Origin: Valencia hispanica
Taxonomy: Eukaryota > Chordata > Actinopteri > Cyprinodontiformes > Valenciidae
Assembly (NCBI GenBank): GCA_963556495.2
Contig: OY747704.1
Location: forward strand, 2,469,001-2,533,000
Reading direction: 5' to 3'
Length of the DNA: 64,000 nucleotides
Shown here: positions 1-11,737 of the stretch, one piece after another
Position numbering within the stretch: the stretch's first letter is position 1
How the letters are laid out: each line of letters starts with the position of its first letter
The notes under the pieces: model-generated
Database searches by the model: none
Told to the model about the DNA's origin: nothing
What the model saw: the letters and a program-made list of their open reading frames with translations, nothing else
Made by a program: the position numbers and the translations under genes

Positions 1-539
1 GGAGTTGAAACTTGATGGGGTTTTTTACTTTGGAACATATCTTGTCCTAATGTTGGCTTTTCTAGAAGTCTCTTTGAAGTAATCAGTGATGCAATGCACT
101 GTGTGTTTGATTTCTGAAAATGTCCAAGATGTGTTATGTCTCCTGTAAAGTTGACAGAATATGTGGATAGTTGCTTCTCTGGGTAAGAAGGACTGTGAGA
201 AAAGTTTCCCTGCTAAGAGATGGGAAAGTAATACTGCCCAGCAGGGTTTTTGTTTTTCATGCAAATATTCTGGTCATACCTTGAGGGACAATGTTTGATG
301 ATATATGATGGGACATTGTCTTTGGATACCAAATTTGGAGTTTATTTTTGCTTATATGAGATGTTTGCAAAGTTTAAAGTTGTGATGTTCCGCCTCTGTG
401 ATGAAGTGCTTGATTACATGTGCTTTTGCCTGTTGTTTATTGCATTTGATCATAATGCTTTTGTGATTTTGTTTACAAGTTTTTTTTGTTTGAGTGATTA
501 ATATAAACATGGGTTTATTTTTAATCAAATGGGGGGAAT
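1..539. other. no recognisable gene; AT-rich flank of an LTR-like segment
   Basis: I see no conserved protein or repeat family here. Short open frames on both strands lack any motif I recognise. The right end, about 527-539, is a G-rich run of the kind that forms a polypurine tract just before a 3' LTR, so this stretch may be the 3' internal end of a decayed retroelement. That is inference only. Confidence 0.25.
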
Positions 540-927
540 TGTGGAGGAAAATAAGCAATTACAGATATGTTTAACTTTGTTAAACTTGTGAAAGAAACTT
601 AATTTAAGGATGTTCTCTGGAATGGACACTTACAAGTCAGCAACCTTACAGGTCAGCTGCCAGGGTAATTTAGGTTCTGGAAGATGTCATGAGATACTGG
701 TTTATGAGGGGGGAACAAATCCCTTTATACAATCTGTTTTCTACAACTGACCGACGGGGTAATAAAACCCCCTGGACTTCTTAGAGTTTGGATTAAGTGG
801 AAAATAACTGTTGGATGTAGGGTTTGACCTAACTATGTATATAACAGGGTTGTAAGTCTGATTTTGTCAGACACAGACCAGGAAGAAATGCTTGATCTTA
901 ACTCTGCCAGCACACTTCCATTTTACA
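540..927 (+). mobile_element. LTR-like segment (possible retroviral 3' or solo LTR)
   Basis: The segment begins with TG directly after a G-rich polypurine-like run. It carries an AATAAAA at about 760 and a TATATAA box near 836, and a plausible end in ACA lies near 927. These are general LTR traits. I found no second copy in the window and no target-site duplication, so family and right boundary are uncertain. Confidence 0.35.
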
Positions 928-1262
928 GTAAATACAGTATGGAAATATAAATCATAAATAGGCTTAGCCTATATGAAATAATTTAATCATCAGAAAATGT
1001 TAGTTCTCCGCATGTGGAGCAAAAATAAACAGTCTAATAAAATCCGGGGGATAGGGGCACGAAACGCAATGATGCAACATTGTTTTGGTTAATGCCTGAG
1101 AGTAGGCCAGGTCAAGCCAGTTTTCATTTAACCTCGTTCCGAACTCTGGCATCTTCAAAAACGGTTTACTTCATAAAATCTAAACGTTCGCACTGAGTTC
1201 AAAGTAAAAGTTCTCCTTCTGTAATAGCACAATTTTTTTATGATCGACGTTATAATTCGGGA
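928..1262. other. unassigned spacer
   Basis: There is no open frame of note and no repeat I recognise. It abuts the broken 3' side of the minus-strand Rex3 element, so the original Rex3 3'UTR is not here. Confidence 0.4.
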
Positions 1263-3445
1263 CTAGTTTGTTGTGTAAAGCGCCTGCATAACTGCAGATG
1301 CCCCACCAATCCGTCTATCGATCTCCCGCTCCATTTTTCCCTCATTCGTGAACAAGACCCCCAGATACTTAAACTCCTCCACTTGGGGAAGGACCCCATC
1401 CCCGACCCGGAGAAGGCACCCCACCCTTTTCCGGCTCAAGACCATGGCCTCGGATTTGGAGGTGCTGATTCTCATCTCAGCCGCTTCACACTCGGCTGCG
1501 AACCGCTCCAGCGAAATCTGTAGATCACGTTTCGATGAAGCCAACAGGACCACATCATCAGCAAAAAGCAGAGACCCGATCCTGAGGCCACCAAAACGGA
1601 TCCCCTCAACGCCTTGGCTGCGTCTAGAGATCCTGTCCATAAAAGTTAGGAACAGGAAAAGGGCAACCTTGGCGGAGTCCAACTCTCACTAGAAACAAGC
1701 CCGACTTACTGCCGGCAATGCGAACCAAACTCTGGCACCGGTCGTACACGGACCTAACAGCCCATATCAAGGGGCCCGGTACTCCATACTCCCGGAGCAC
1801 CCCCCACAGGGCCCCCCGAGGGACACGGTCGAACGCCTTCTCCAAGTCCACAAAACACATGTAGACCGGTTGGGCGAACTCCCACGCACCCTCCAGGACC
1901 CTGCTGAGGGTGTAGAGCTGGTCCAGTGTTCCACGGCCAGGACGAAAACCGCATTGTTCATCCTGGATCGGAGGTTCGACTATCCGTCGGACCCTCCTCT
2001 CCAGAACCCCTGAATAGACCTTACCAGGGAGGCTCAGAAGGGTGATCCCCCTGTAGTTGGAACACACCCTGTGGTCCCCCTTTTTAAACAGGGGGACCAC
2101 CACCCCGGTCTGCCAATCCAAGGGAACTGCCCCCGATGTCCACGCAATATTGCAGTTAACCAACACAGCCCCACAACATCCAGAGCCTTGAGGAACTCCG
2201 GTCGAATCTCATCCACTCCCGGAGCCCTGCCACCGAGGAGCTTTTTAACGACCTCGGTGACCTCAGCACCAGAGATTGGAGAAACCGACCCCAAGTCCCC
2301 AAACCCTGCTTCCAGATTGGAAGGCGTGCTGGTGGAATTGAGGAGGTCTTCGAAGTATTCCATCCACCGACCCAAAACGTCCCGCGTCAAGGTCAGCAGC
2401 ACACCATCCCCACTGTTAACAGTGTTGGTGGCAGACCGCTTTTCCCCCCTGAGATGCCGGATGGTGGACCAGAATCGCTTCGAAGCCCCACGGAAGTCGT
2501 TTTCCATGGCCTCTCCAAACTCCTCCCACGCCCGAGTTTTTGCCTCAGTAACCATCCGAGCCGCATCCCACTTGGCCTGTCGGTACCTATCTGCTGCTTC
2601 ATGGGTCCCACAAGCCAAAAAGACCCGGTAGGACTCCTTTTTCAGCCTGACAGCATCCCTTACCGCCGGTGTCCACCAGCGGGTTCGGGGGTTGCCGCCG
2701 CGACAGGCACCGACCACCTTGCGGCCACAGCTTCGGTCAGCCGCCTCGGCAATGGAGGCGCGGAACATGGTCCACTCGGACTCAATGTCCCCCGCCTCCC
2801 CCGGGACGTGTTCAAAGTTCTGCCGGAGGTGTGAGTTAAAGCTCCTTCTGACAGGAGACTCTGCCAGACGTTCCCAGCAGACCCTCACAACACGTTTGGG
2901 CCTTCCAGGTCTGTCCGGCGTCCTCCCCCACCATCGGAGCCAACTCACCACCAGGTAGTGGTCAGTGGACAGCTCAGCCCCTCTCTTCACCCGAGTGTCC
3001 AAAACATGCGGCCGCAGATCAGATGAGACGACAACCAAGTCGATCATTGAGCTGCGGCCTAAGGTGTCCTGGTGCCAAGTGCACATATGGACACCTTTAT
3101 GCTTGAACATGGTGTTTGTTATGGACAATCCATGACGAGCACAGAAGTCCAATAACAAGACACCACTCCGGTTCAGATCGGGGGGGGGCCATTCCGCCCA
3201 ACCACACCCCTCCAGGTCTCACTGTCATTGCCCACGTGAGCTTTGAAGTCCCCCAGCAGAACAAGGGAGTCCCCAGGAGGAGCACTCTCCAGTACCCCCT
3301 CCAAGCCCGACCGGGCCCCATGGGTAAAGGCCCGGCCACCAGGCGCTCGCCAACGTGCCCCACCTCCAGGCCTGGCTCCAGAGGGGGGCCCCGGTGACCC
3401 GCGTCCGGGTGAGGGAACACTGAGTCCATCTCTCTTGTTCATCAT
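1263..3445 (-). pseudogene. Rex3 endonuclease-reverse transcriptase, frameshifted
   Basis: The polyprotein would nick DNA (APE-type endonuclease) and copy its own RNA. In order on the minus strand I see an endonuclease segment with LLGDF (near 3250), STDHYLVV (near 2960), a linker with DEIRPEFLKAL (near 2190), RT blocks NYRGITLLS, CGFRPGRGT, DLEKAFDRVP and RQGC, and then LLFADDVVLLASS, the catalytic FADD box (near 1550). The frame changes at least near 2150 and near 1680; the second shift follows the RQGC motif directly. The endonuclease N-terminus appears to be missing, because leader-like sequence joins directly to the mid-endonuclease. The product cannot be functional. Confidence 0.85.
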
Positions 3446-3605
3446 AGGGGTCTTTTGGGCTGCACTTTGTCTGATCCCTAACCTAGAACCAAATTGCCAT
3501 GTGTAACCCTACCAGGAGCAAAAGCCCCCGACAACATAGCTCCTAGGATCATTGGGACACTCAAACCCCTCCACCACGATAAGGTGGTAGCCCAGGGAGG
3601 GGAGA
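1263..3605 (-). mobile_element. Rex3 LINE (RTE clade), 3'-truncated and decayed
   Basis: This minus-strand non-LTR retrotransposon reads from a GC-rich 5' leader (3605 down to about 3450) into an endonuclease and reverse transcriptase. The 2097-2116 segment on the plus strand is the reverse complement of the widely used Rex3 degenerate PCR primer as I remember it, and the matching forward-primer site lies near 1650. The copy keeps the 5' leader but stops at about 1263, before the end of the RT C-terminal region, so the GATG-rich 3' tail is missing. Loss of the 3' end with the 5' end kept is the reverse of ordinary LINE 5' truncation and implies later deletion or disruption. Confidence 0.85.
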
Positions 3606-3897
3606 AAAAAAACATGATTACGAAAATGTTTGGAAACTGCTATGAGCAAGTGGATTAAGTGAGCGTTGTAATGAATAAAATAGAAATGACTCATTTTGTT
3701 TGGGCTTTCATGTTAAATTTAATCCAATACTTTGTTTTGTTTAGGCCTAGTTTGCCCAAAAAACTTTTTCTGCACTGCAATTATTTACTAAGGTTTCTTT
3801 GCAAGGTGCTGGTATCGGCTTTGCTTCACAGATATATAGAGCCTCCATTTCACCTGATCTTGTTTAATTCTAATGCAGGCTATTCAGTTGTAGTCCG
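3606..3897. other. unassigned spacer between Rex3 and L1 fragment
   Basis: AT-rich sequence with no motif I can support. It separates the 5' edge of Rex3 from the truncated C-terminal side of the L1 fragment. Confidence 0.4.
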
Positions 3898-5278
3898 CTA
3901 ACATTCCGGCCAATTCGGCGATACAAAATACTCTATAAATACCACCTTTTTAAAAATTAAAATCCAGATTTTCTTAATAGGCGAAAAAAATGAACATACA
4001 CTTCCAACCGAACTCTCACAAAACATTAGAGCTGGTGCATTTCCACTGTGATTGGCAAATATCCAGCCAATCCTCTTTAGATTACCCTCTCTTTCCCATT
4101 TTCTCCTAACATGATCTGTACTGTGGGACTTTTTAGACAATAGGCCTTCATAGATTCCGGAAATTAAACCCTTATTTGGTTTGCTTTGATAAGCATCAAT
4201 AAAGATTTTTAATATCGCGTCATTAAGGTCTCTTTCCTTTATATGTTCAAAATGATTACGCACCTGGAGGAACAAAAAAAATCTGTTCTGTCTATGTCAT
4301 AGTCTTCATTCAACTTCTCAAGCTTTTTAAATTGTCCCTTTTCTGTAAGGGAGTAAGAAGTCGTTATTCCTTTCAAAATCCTCAAAATCCCTTATCTATT
4401 GTGTTAGTCTTAAACTCTCGATCGTAGGCACACGAATGAATTATCTGTAATTTATTACTTACTTTGTAATTCCCCCATCATGTTCCAAGTTTTTGATTCA
4501 TGGATTCTGTGTCTTATTTGCAAGTTCTCCCAGATATTTGTAAGGTAGTACTGCTTGTATTGGGGGATCAACCAGACTAGATAATTCTATATCTTTCCAT
4601 CTAGCTTGAAAGGATGGGTTTCATAAATTAATTAGGAGTCTTATCTGATTTGTCTACAAAATAATCTTTAAAATTAGGTAGTGACATCCCCCCTTGCTCT
4701 TTGGGGAGTTGTAATGTTTTAAATCTAACTCTGGGTTTTTTGCCCTCCCAAATAAATCTGGAAATGATCTTGTTCAGTTCAGAAAATTGTTTTGTAGAAA
4801 TTTCCACAGGGAGTGCCTGACATAAATAGAGATATCGTGGGAGAATATTCATTCTTACAGACTCAATTCTGTGACCCAGACTGAGGAAAGAAATTGAGTT
4901 CCATATGTGTATGTCTTCTTTAATATTTGCTAAGAGGGGACCATAGTTTACCTCTGCCAGTGTTGGGATCCTTTTCGGCAAGTTTATTCCTAGATATTTT
5001 AATGAACTTGGATCCCAGTTAATAGGGAATGTATCCCGAAGTTGCTTTGTGGATTGATAATAAAATAATCAACATTTGTATCTTTTGTATATTTAATTTA
5101 TATCCTGAGTAATTACTTAATTTTTCTAGGATGGTCATTAATTTAGGGAATAAATTGGAAGGATTACTTAAATAAACCAAGACATCATTGGCATATAGCG
5201 CCACCTTGTGGTCTTCTACATTAATGCAGATGCCCTCAATATTATGAGTCTGCCTTATCCACAGAGCTAGGGGCTCTA
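3898..5278 (-). pseudogene. L1-clade ORF2 fragment: RT palm to post-RT region
   Basis: Three minus-strand blocks in different frames read as successive parts of an L1-type ORF2. At 5019-5290 is the RT palm end, including a YANDVLVY box (canonical YADD, with one Asp replaced by Asn) and SGYKLN. At 4628-4981 is the post-palm region with WNSI, MNILPR, FIWEGKKPR and QLPKEQGG. At 3898-4275 is a degenerate part of the C-terminal region. Frameshifts separate the blocks, and the terminal zinc-knuckle part is absent. The upstream edge is cut at a TA by the Tc1 end at 5279. Other ORF2 parts lie at 7335-8545 and ORF1 at 12487-13330, so this is probably one dispersed L1. Confidence 0.8.
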
Positions 5279-5965
5279 CAGTCGTGGCCAAAAGTTTTGA
5301 GAATTACATAAATATTGGAAATTTGTTGCTGCTTAAGTTTTTATGATAGCAATTTGCATATACTCCAGAATGTTATGAACAGTGATCAGATGAATTGCAT
5401 AGTCCTTTTTTGCCCTGAAAATTCCACTGCATTTCATTGCTGTCTTTAAAGGACCTGCTGAGATCATTTCAGTAATCATCCTGTGAACTCAGGTGAGAAT
5501 GTTGACGAGCATGAGGCTGGAGATCATTATGTCAGGCTGATTGGGTTAGAATGGCAGACTTGACATGTTAAAAGGAGGGTGATGCTTGAAATCATTGTTC
5601 TTCCATTGTTAACCATGGTGACCTGCAAAGAAACGCGTGCAGCCATCATTGCGTCGCATAAAAATGGCTTCACAGGTAAGGATATTGTGGCTACTAAAAT
5701 TGCACCTAAATCAACAATTTATAGGATTATCAAGAACTTCAAGGAAAGAGGTTCAATTCTTGTTAAGAAGGCTTCAGGGCGTCCAAGAAAGTCCAGCAAG
5801 CGCCATAATCATCTCCTAAAGAGGATTCAGCTGCGGGATCAGAGTGCCACCAGTGCAGAGCTTGCTCAGGAATGGCAGCAGGCAGGTGTGAGCGCATCTG
5901 CACCCACAGTAAGGTGAAGACTTTTGGAAGATTGCCTGGTGTCAAGAAGGGCAGCAAAATTGGGC
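5279..5965 (+). mobile_element. Tc1-like DNA transposon, 3'-truncated
   Basis: A Tc1-type inverted-repeat end starts with CAGTCGTGGCCAAAAGTTTT immediately after a TA, the family's target dinucleotide. It leads into a transposase N-terminus. No right inverted repeat is seen, and the homology stops at about 5965, where a different fish repeat begins. The insertion point lies inside the L1 RT sequence, which places it later than the L1. Confidence 0.8.
5579..5917 (+). pseudogene. Tc1 transposase N-terminal remnant
   Basis: The product would be the DNA-binding half of a Tc1/mariner transposase. The natural start is probably the Met at 5615 (MVTCKETR), because the earlier codons are not typical of the family. 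It shows the paired helix-turn-helix region (IIASHKNGFTGKDIA-like, then STIYRIIKNF), a GRPRKSS AT-hook-like linker and the second HTH (RDQSATSAELA, APTVR). An in-frame TGA follows APTVR at 5915, and the family's RRLLE continues in another frame. The whole DD34E catalytic domain, about 200 residues, is absent. Confidence 0.8.
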
Positions 5966-7334
5966 TTCATGCCATGGCCATACGTTTGGCTCTAATTTCC
6001 ACAAAACTTATTTGATCTACACCATATTACATAGGATTGTTACTGGTCCAACCCTTAAGAGGTGTTAATGCAAACTTTTGGTGGTCTAATTTCTGCATTG
6101 CGCCCCCAGGAATCACTAAAACAGCCAGCCCCAGGACCTACAAAAACGTATCTTAGAGCCATGGTTCAAACCCCACAGGAAGTCGGCCATGTTGAATCCA
6201 ACCCACCATTTTGTCCCATTGATATACGTCGTATTTGAACGAACTCATCTTAGAGCTCACATCTCACAGACTTCAAAACGCATGAGGAGAGACGTTGGGG
6301 GCGTTGGAAATCAACCCAACCCTAACCCAAGGCGTTGGGGATCAAAAGTTATAAAAATAATTTTGCTGCGTCAAAGCATGTGGGCATGCCTAAGCCTCAA
6401 AACAAGGCTTCTCGCCATACCCTGAAATCACTAAAATAGCTAGCCCTCAGCCATATTTCCTAAGAGGATTATGAAATCCGGGATACAAATGGAGTCTCTC
6501 AGGACCTACAAAAAAGTCTCTTGGAGCCATGGTCCAAACCCCACTGGAAGTCATTTTGAAACCAGCCCAACCTTATTGTTACATGCATATAAGTCGGATT
6601 TCAACGAACTTCTCCTAGAGCTTTTCACCTGCAGATTTCAAAACGAGGAAGGATAGACTTAAGACATTGGGGATTAAATGTTTCAAAAGACTTTTGCTGT
6701 GGGTGTGGCTAAGCCTCAAAGTAAGGCTTCTGCATTGAGGCAGATATATTAAATTCAACATACAAGTTCACAGCTGTACCAAACTTCCTGGTTCTCATCA
6801 CGTTCCACCACTTAAGACAGCCAAAGGATCTTTCCCTAATGTTGCGTAAGCCCCGCCCCCTGAGAACAGGAAATGCAATGCTCTCCATAGAAAAGTCTGT
6901 ATTTGCCTCCTTTTACCAAATAAACATCTGGCTGTGGTCAGTGACTGAAAATAAGTTGGGGTCACTTCTTGTCCAGTACTGAGGGTGTTCGAAAGAGGGT
7001 GTGGCTCCGGCAGCATTTCAAAGCATTGCGTTAGGCCATGGAAATACGTTTGCCTCTAATTTCCACATACATAATCCGATCTGAACCAAATTTAATAACC
7101 TGGATATTCCTCCAACCCCTAACCCAGATGTATGCAAATATTGGGTGGGTGTGGCCTAATTCCTGCACAGCGCCCCCTAGAATCATTAAACTATCCCCCT
7201 CAAGCAACACATTCAACTAGGATTGTGAATTATGATTATCAGTTAATGAAGACCTGTTCAAGTATTTTGAGCCATGGTGTATATCCCATAGGAAGTCGGC
7301 CATCTTGGTCCAAAGGTGCCATTTTTTGCCTTTA
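5966..7334 (+). repeat. field of a ~368-bp periodic fish repeat
   Basis: Modules recur in the same orientation. AGGACCTACAAAAA is at 6133 and 6501 (period 368). An AAGCCTCAAA...AAGGCTTC block is near 6390 and 6714. A TCAAAACG...ACATTGGGG-like block is near 6275 and 6637. GGAAGTCGGCCAT is at about 6179 and 7291. A CCATGG(C/A)..TACGTTTG(G/C)CTCTAATTTCCAC module opens at about 5971 and again at about 7037. No protein is encoded. It looks like a dispersed satellite-like family found in fish introns and spacers. It separates the L1 endonuclease part from the L1 RT part. Confidence 0.6.
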
Positions 7335-8545
7335 TAACACTTTGTCCTGCAGATTTGTTTTATTCTTGCTTATACTGTTTTAGAGTCTATGTCTCTTATC
7401 CTGTGTATCGTATTGTCCGCTTGTTGTTTTTGAAGTTTTTTTTCCAAAAGTTTTTGTCATTTTGCTCCAGACTCAGTATGTTTGTCTTGTTAATATCAGC
7501 TTTTTTTCGATTTCCTGTGTATATATCAGATTAATTTAGTTTCGAACTGCTTTTATTTCAGTTAGTAGTCTGGGTTTTCTTCTCTTTTATGTTGTGTCTC
7601 AAGAATCTTCAATTCTTTATTAAGATTTATCAATCTTAATTATTTTTGTTTCTTTTCATAGACAAAGAATGATATAATTCTCCCTCTGATAACAGCTTTT
7701 AAAGTGTCCCATACTGTAGCTGAATCAACCTCACCATTATCATTTTCTTCTAGAAAGTTTTTTATTTCCTCTCTCATTTGAGTTTTGAATCTTTGATTAT
7801 TTAGGATACTTGTATTCAACCTCCACAAAGTTATACCGGGTTATCAATAATATCTACAGTGCAGGACAGGAGGGCATGGTCAGATAGGTCAATGCGTCCA
7901 ATATCGCAATCACAAATTCTATGATGATCTCTCTCTTAATACAAAAAATAATCCTAGAATAGACATCATGTGGATGTGAGTGAAAAGTATAGCCACTGCC
8001 AGACGGGTAGAAATCCCTCCATAAATCCAGTATGCCAAGCTCCATCAAGGCATTCATTTTCCTATGTAACAGCATAGTAGCTGTGTTCTTGGATGAAACC
8101 TGTTTTGAAATAAGATGGATGTTAAAATCACTACCACATATGACGACCCCTGTGTCCTTTAACATCAAATCAAATATATTCCTATAAAAAGCTAAATGAC
8201 TTTCAGGGTGTGCATAGACATTACAAATTGTTATAAATACATCATGTATTTTCCCAGAGACTACTATATATATCTCCCTTTTTTGTCGGATGTCTCGGAG
8301 GTATTTGTTGTGAAATCAAGGTTGCTACACCTCTCCTGTGTCCTGATTTATAAGATGAGTAGTATACCCTAGAAAAACCCATTCTTCTAAGTTTTTCATG
8401 CTCCGATGGGGAGAGGTGCGTCTTTTGTAACAACATAATCTGCGCATTCTCCCTTTTCATTTTGTTAGTATCTGCCTCCTCTTAGCTGGATTTAAAATCC
8501 TGTTCACATTAAAAGAGATCACTTTAAGGGTTTGCCTATTCATTG
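7335..8545 (-). pseudogene. L1-clade ORF2 fragment: endonuclease and linker
   Basis: Minus-strand blocks read from the ORF2 N-terminus. At 8460-8545 is VISFNVNRILNPAKRR-like sequence, at 8242-8460 MKRENAQ...LQKTHLSPSEHEKLRR (APE endonuclease, QETH with E changed to K), and at 7854-8168 GSDFNIHL (canonical GDFN), FHSHPHDVYSRI and LTYLTMP (degenerate SDH). At 7640-7828 is the linker WRLNTSILNN...EENDNGEV..WDTLKAVIRG. Degenerate linker continues to about 7335. At least three frame changes and substituted endonuclease residues make it inactive. It joins in order with the RT fragment at 3898-5278, with roughly 200 or more codons lost between them. Confidence 0.8.
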
Positions 8546-8965
8546 TCTGTTACTGTGGACTACATTTATTGTCACACACCCATAAATCTCTCCTGGACTC
8601 CCTGGAAGTACGTATCAAAAACTTATCTTTCCCAACGAACACAAAGAAAAAACAATATGGAACAATCTGAAACAGAACATAACCAGAGCAGTCCAGAACA
8701 GATGCTTCCAATGCTGAGGCTCATTTCAAAGAAGCTTTGCGGGACCTTGTTAAGTCAAAATTCTAGTAAGGGAATGTCCCACATCGTAGTGGTGTGGCCC
8801 TGATATGTGGCCACATTCAGCCAAAGTCCAAATAAAATAAACAATAGAATAAGATAAACAAATTGAGGAAGGCTCGCCTAACGAGTCCCATTCATATGAT
8901 CAAGCCATAAAAAAGATAGAAGTGTAGACTATGATCAGATGTTGGTCTGGGCCAGGTGGGGTAAA
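8546..8965 (-). other. probable L1 inter-ORF spacer, no gene
   Basis: This lies directly upstream of the L1 ORF2 start in L1 orientation and has no open frame with recognisable content. Position alone suggests it is L1 spacer sequence. The break with the LTR-like unit is near 8966. Confidence 0.4.
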
Positions 8966-10525
8966 ATTGTCATGGCAGACTTCTGCACAGGAAAAGCAAG
9001 CTACATGAAATGCCAGGTACATATTTTAGATAAGACTTATCTGGTACATGCGAAGTTATGAACCATCAATCATCAGTTGTGTACTGGGGGTAGGGGTGGG
9101 CTGGTGTTGAAATTCAGCCCGGGAGCTTGTTTGGAGAGGCCTTTTTGTCTGATTGTTCAACGGATACAAGTGGAACCATAATTTTGTTGGGAATCCATTT
9201 TCGACAAAAAGACTGAACAGACTGTTGGATGGCGGGAAGCCATTTTCACCAGATGGACTGAGCAGACCGCATTTCCCTGCATTCCTCGCAGTGACCCCAA
9301 CATACTGCTATTGGTCCGTGGCCACCAATGGTGACATCAACCGATTACATCGCTGCCAAAGGTATATAAGAAATGTGATGGCGGCCATTTCAAATTGTTC
9401 TCAGAAGACACTTGTGCTATAGAGAGGAGGTCTCAACGATAAAGATTCTCTTTTGTTCTGACCCACTGGACCGGGGAGAACTCTCATTTCAAAGCTTCGA
9501 AGTGCCCACTGCTGTATGTGCATCCTTCTTGGGTTATTTCTTCACAACGTTGACCTCCAAGTCGTCAGGCCTGCAGTTGGGACACAAGGTCCTAAAATCC
9601 TGCCCAGGTTCTACTCTCCCTTTTCTTGCTCAACTATGGACACATTTTGCTCCCTTCTTCGTGGACTGGACCTCCCTCAAAGCAAAGCAGGACTAAACCA
9701 GTTCATTCAACGTAATCTTGTGTCTGGGCAGATAAATAGGGAAAATAGAGTTCTTAACAAGTTAGATCTCGTTCATTGTTGGTTTAAAGTGTTTTTAAGC
9801 GCTGAACCTTTTGGCTCATTTAGCGTTGCTGCACGCATATGTTTATGAGATGTATTATTTGCTGTGTTAAACTGTTTTTTTTTCTGAGCGGATCCAAATC
9901 TTTTTCTTTCTTCCTTTTCCTCGTTCTCTCTTGCTCTCTGAAGACTGGGTCAGCAGAGTCGGGCTCGGTCCAACCTGTGTTAGCTGGTCTGTTAACTCCA
10001 TTGTTTCTTGTCTGTTAGTTAAAGCTGTGGCCTTCCACGGGACAGTTCACAACCTTGTGCTTTGCCCCATTTTAGCCAAAACTAGTCTTATGGCCCTTTG
10101 TCTCCTTACACTCTATGTGCTGTCCTCCATCTTGGCCCAGAGCTAAGTTTATGATCCTATGTCCCACAGGCTATCTCTTACTTGAGCCCCGTGGAGTGAT
10201 GGCCACCTCCCTTTCTGAACAAAACCCCACCTCCCCTCCCCTGCATAACGGGAGATGTCTGTTTGTCCCTGATCCCCTTCGTGTTAATTGTGTACATTTT
10301 CACATATTATTGGTTTTCTAAAATCTGTAGTAGTTAGTTGCATGCTTTGGAATAGATGGAAATTATTGATGAAATGTTTTAGCTGTAAGGTTGATCTATT
10401 TTCTTAATAAATTTCCCTTAGCTTAAAAATAAGTTTTCTGTGATTACTCAGGTGAATGCGTACAATTAATGTCCACAGCGTGTAAACTTATACCTTCAAG
10501 AAGAGACTGGATTTCTGGTCTTCTA
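8966..10525 (+). mobile_element. LTR-like unit, possible solo LTR
   Basis: LTR-type signals occur in the right order on the plus strand: a TG start near 8970, a TATATAAG box at 9362, an AATAAA at about 10407, and an ...ATACA end near 10524 followed four bases later by TGGTGCCCC, which could be a primer binding site. I find no matching second LTR and no clear target duplication. It lies between L1 parts and could be a solo LTR or a promoter-bearing provirus end. Short open frames within it resemble no known protein. Confidence 0.35.
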
Positions 10526-10753
10526 ATACAGAAGTGGTGCCCCTAATATTAATGGTTTAAACTTGAACTTCATCAACATTTATATTGATATTAAATTATT
10601 GTTCATAATTATTGATGGCTATGTAAACCAGACAAATTCACTCACTCTGTGTCACAACACTTTTAACAAAAATACTTATATAGGTAGTATAACAACATAA
10701 TAATAATATTGATAACATGTTTAAGTTTATAATATGTTTTATCTAGTAACAAC
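10526..10753. other. AT-rich spacer
   Basis: No gene or recognised repeat. It flanks the small hAT element that begins at 10754. Confidence 0.4.
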
Positions 10754-11356
10754 CAGAGATGGGTATCTAGTTACATTAACTTGAGTGGATTTTTGAAAAA
10801 AAAAAGTATCTATTATATATACACACACATACACACATGTTTTAACCAAAAAGGCACCAGACAAGGACTCAAACGCACAGTTCATGCTAAAGTGAGACCT
10901 CTTGTTTGTACACAAGCTTTGTTGTTCCGATGTTATTTTCTAGTTGACGAGCCATTTGGAGATCAATTAAATATATGGTAAACACTATGTTGTCACTGAA
11001 ACCTTGTTCCAACATAGATACATTATCTATTGTAAGTATTAATGTAACACATTTTATGTTAAACATTTTTATTCAAAAAAGTGTTTCTTCTGCTTTAAAT
11101 TTATTTTGTAATTATATCTGTTTTAATTATTTCATTGTACTCTTCAAAAACAGAATTTTCACATAACTTTATATTTTTGCCTGTCTGATAAAATCATGTT
11201 AAAAATATCAGTCCCAATAGAACTGATCTGATGTTCTATTCTGAGTATATTTTTACATATTTTTACTCTCGAGTAAATTCGTGAATGGCTACTTTATACA
11301 TTTAGTTTAGAGCTAATCTTACTTGAATACAATTTTGGGTACTGTACCCAACTCTG
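10754..11356. mobile_element. non-autonomous hAT-like element (603 bp)
   Basis: The ends are inverted: CAGAGATGGGTA at the left and TACCCAACTCTG at the right. They are flanked by 8-bp sequences GTAACAAC (10746-10753) and GTCCCAAC (11357-11364), which agree at 6 of 8 positions, as expected for an aged hAT target duplication. The interior is AT-rich and has no transposase. Mobilisation would have needed an autonomous hAT in trans. Confidence 0.7.
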
Positions 11357-11364
11357 GTCCCAAC

Positions 11365-11737
11365 ATAAAACATGCAGGGATATGTCCAAATTCCGTGGAA
11401 TCAAGGGCATCCAGCGAGAGAGAAACTTTTACTGCAGCTGATTTGGTGATTCAAGAATAGAGAAAACATCTTAGCCCAGGGACTGTGGACCATATTTAGC
11501 TTTTGTACTGATCAAATATGTCAGCAGTTGAAAATGAAATGGAAATAATTCATTGTAATGTTATATTGAGCATGTTAAAGAAAGTTCAGCTGAAAATTAA
11601 TCACTTTCAAAAAAGTGTTGCCTTGCCTGTAAATCTTTTAAACCACACACAAATGTCGAGTCTAAAAAATTATAAAGGACTGATAACAGGAGTAGGCTAC
11701 ACAATCTGTTGCTCTGCAGGCTGATGGACTGTAGCAA
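11365..11737. other. unassigned spacer
   Basis: No convincing coding or repeat signal. It separates the hAT element from the leader-like sequence of a minus-strand LTR unit. Confidence 0.35.

Noticed and set aside
1021..1260. possible missing 3' tail of Rex3
   Set aside because: No GATG-type repeat or Rex3-like RT C-terminal codons are present on the minus strand.
2071..2834. plus-strand frames of 186 and 126 codons, Pro/Ser/Arg-rich
   Set aside because: They are antisense shadows of the GC-rich Rex3 RT on the minus strand.
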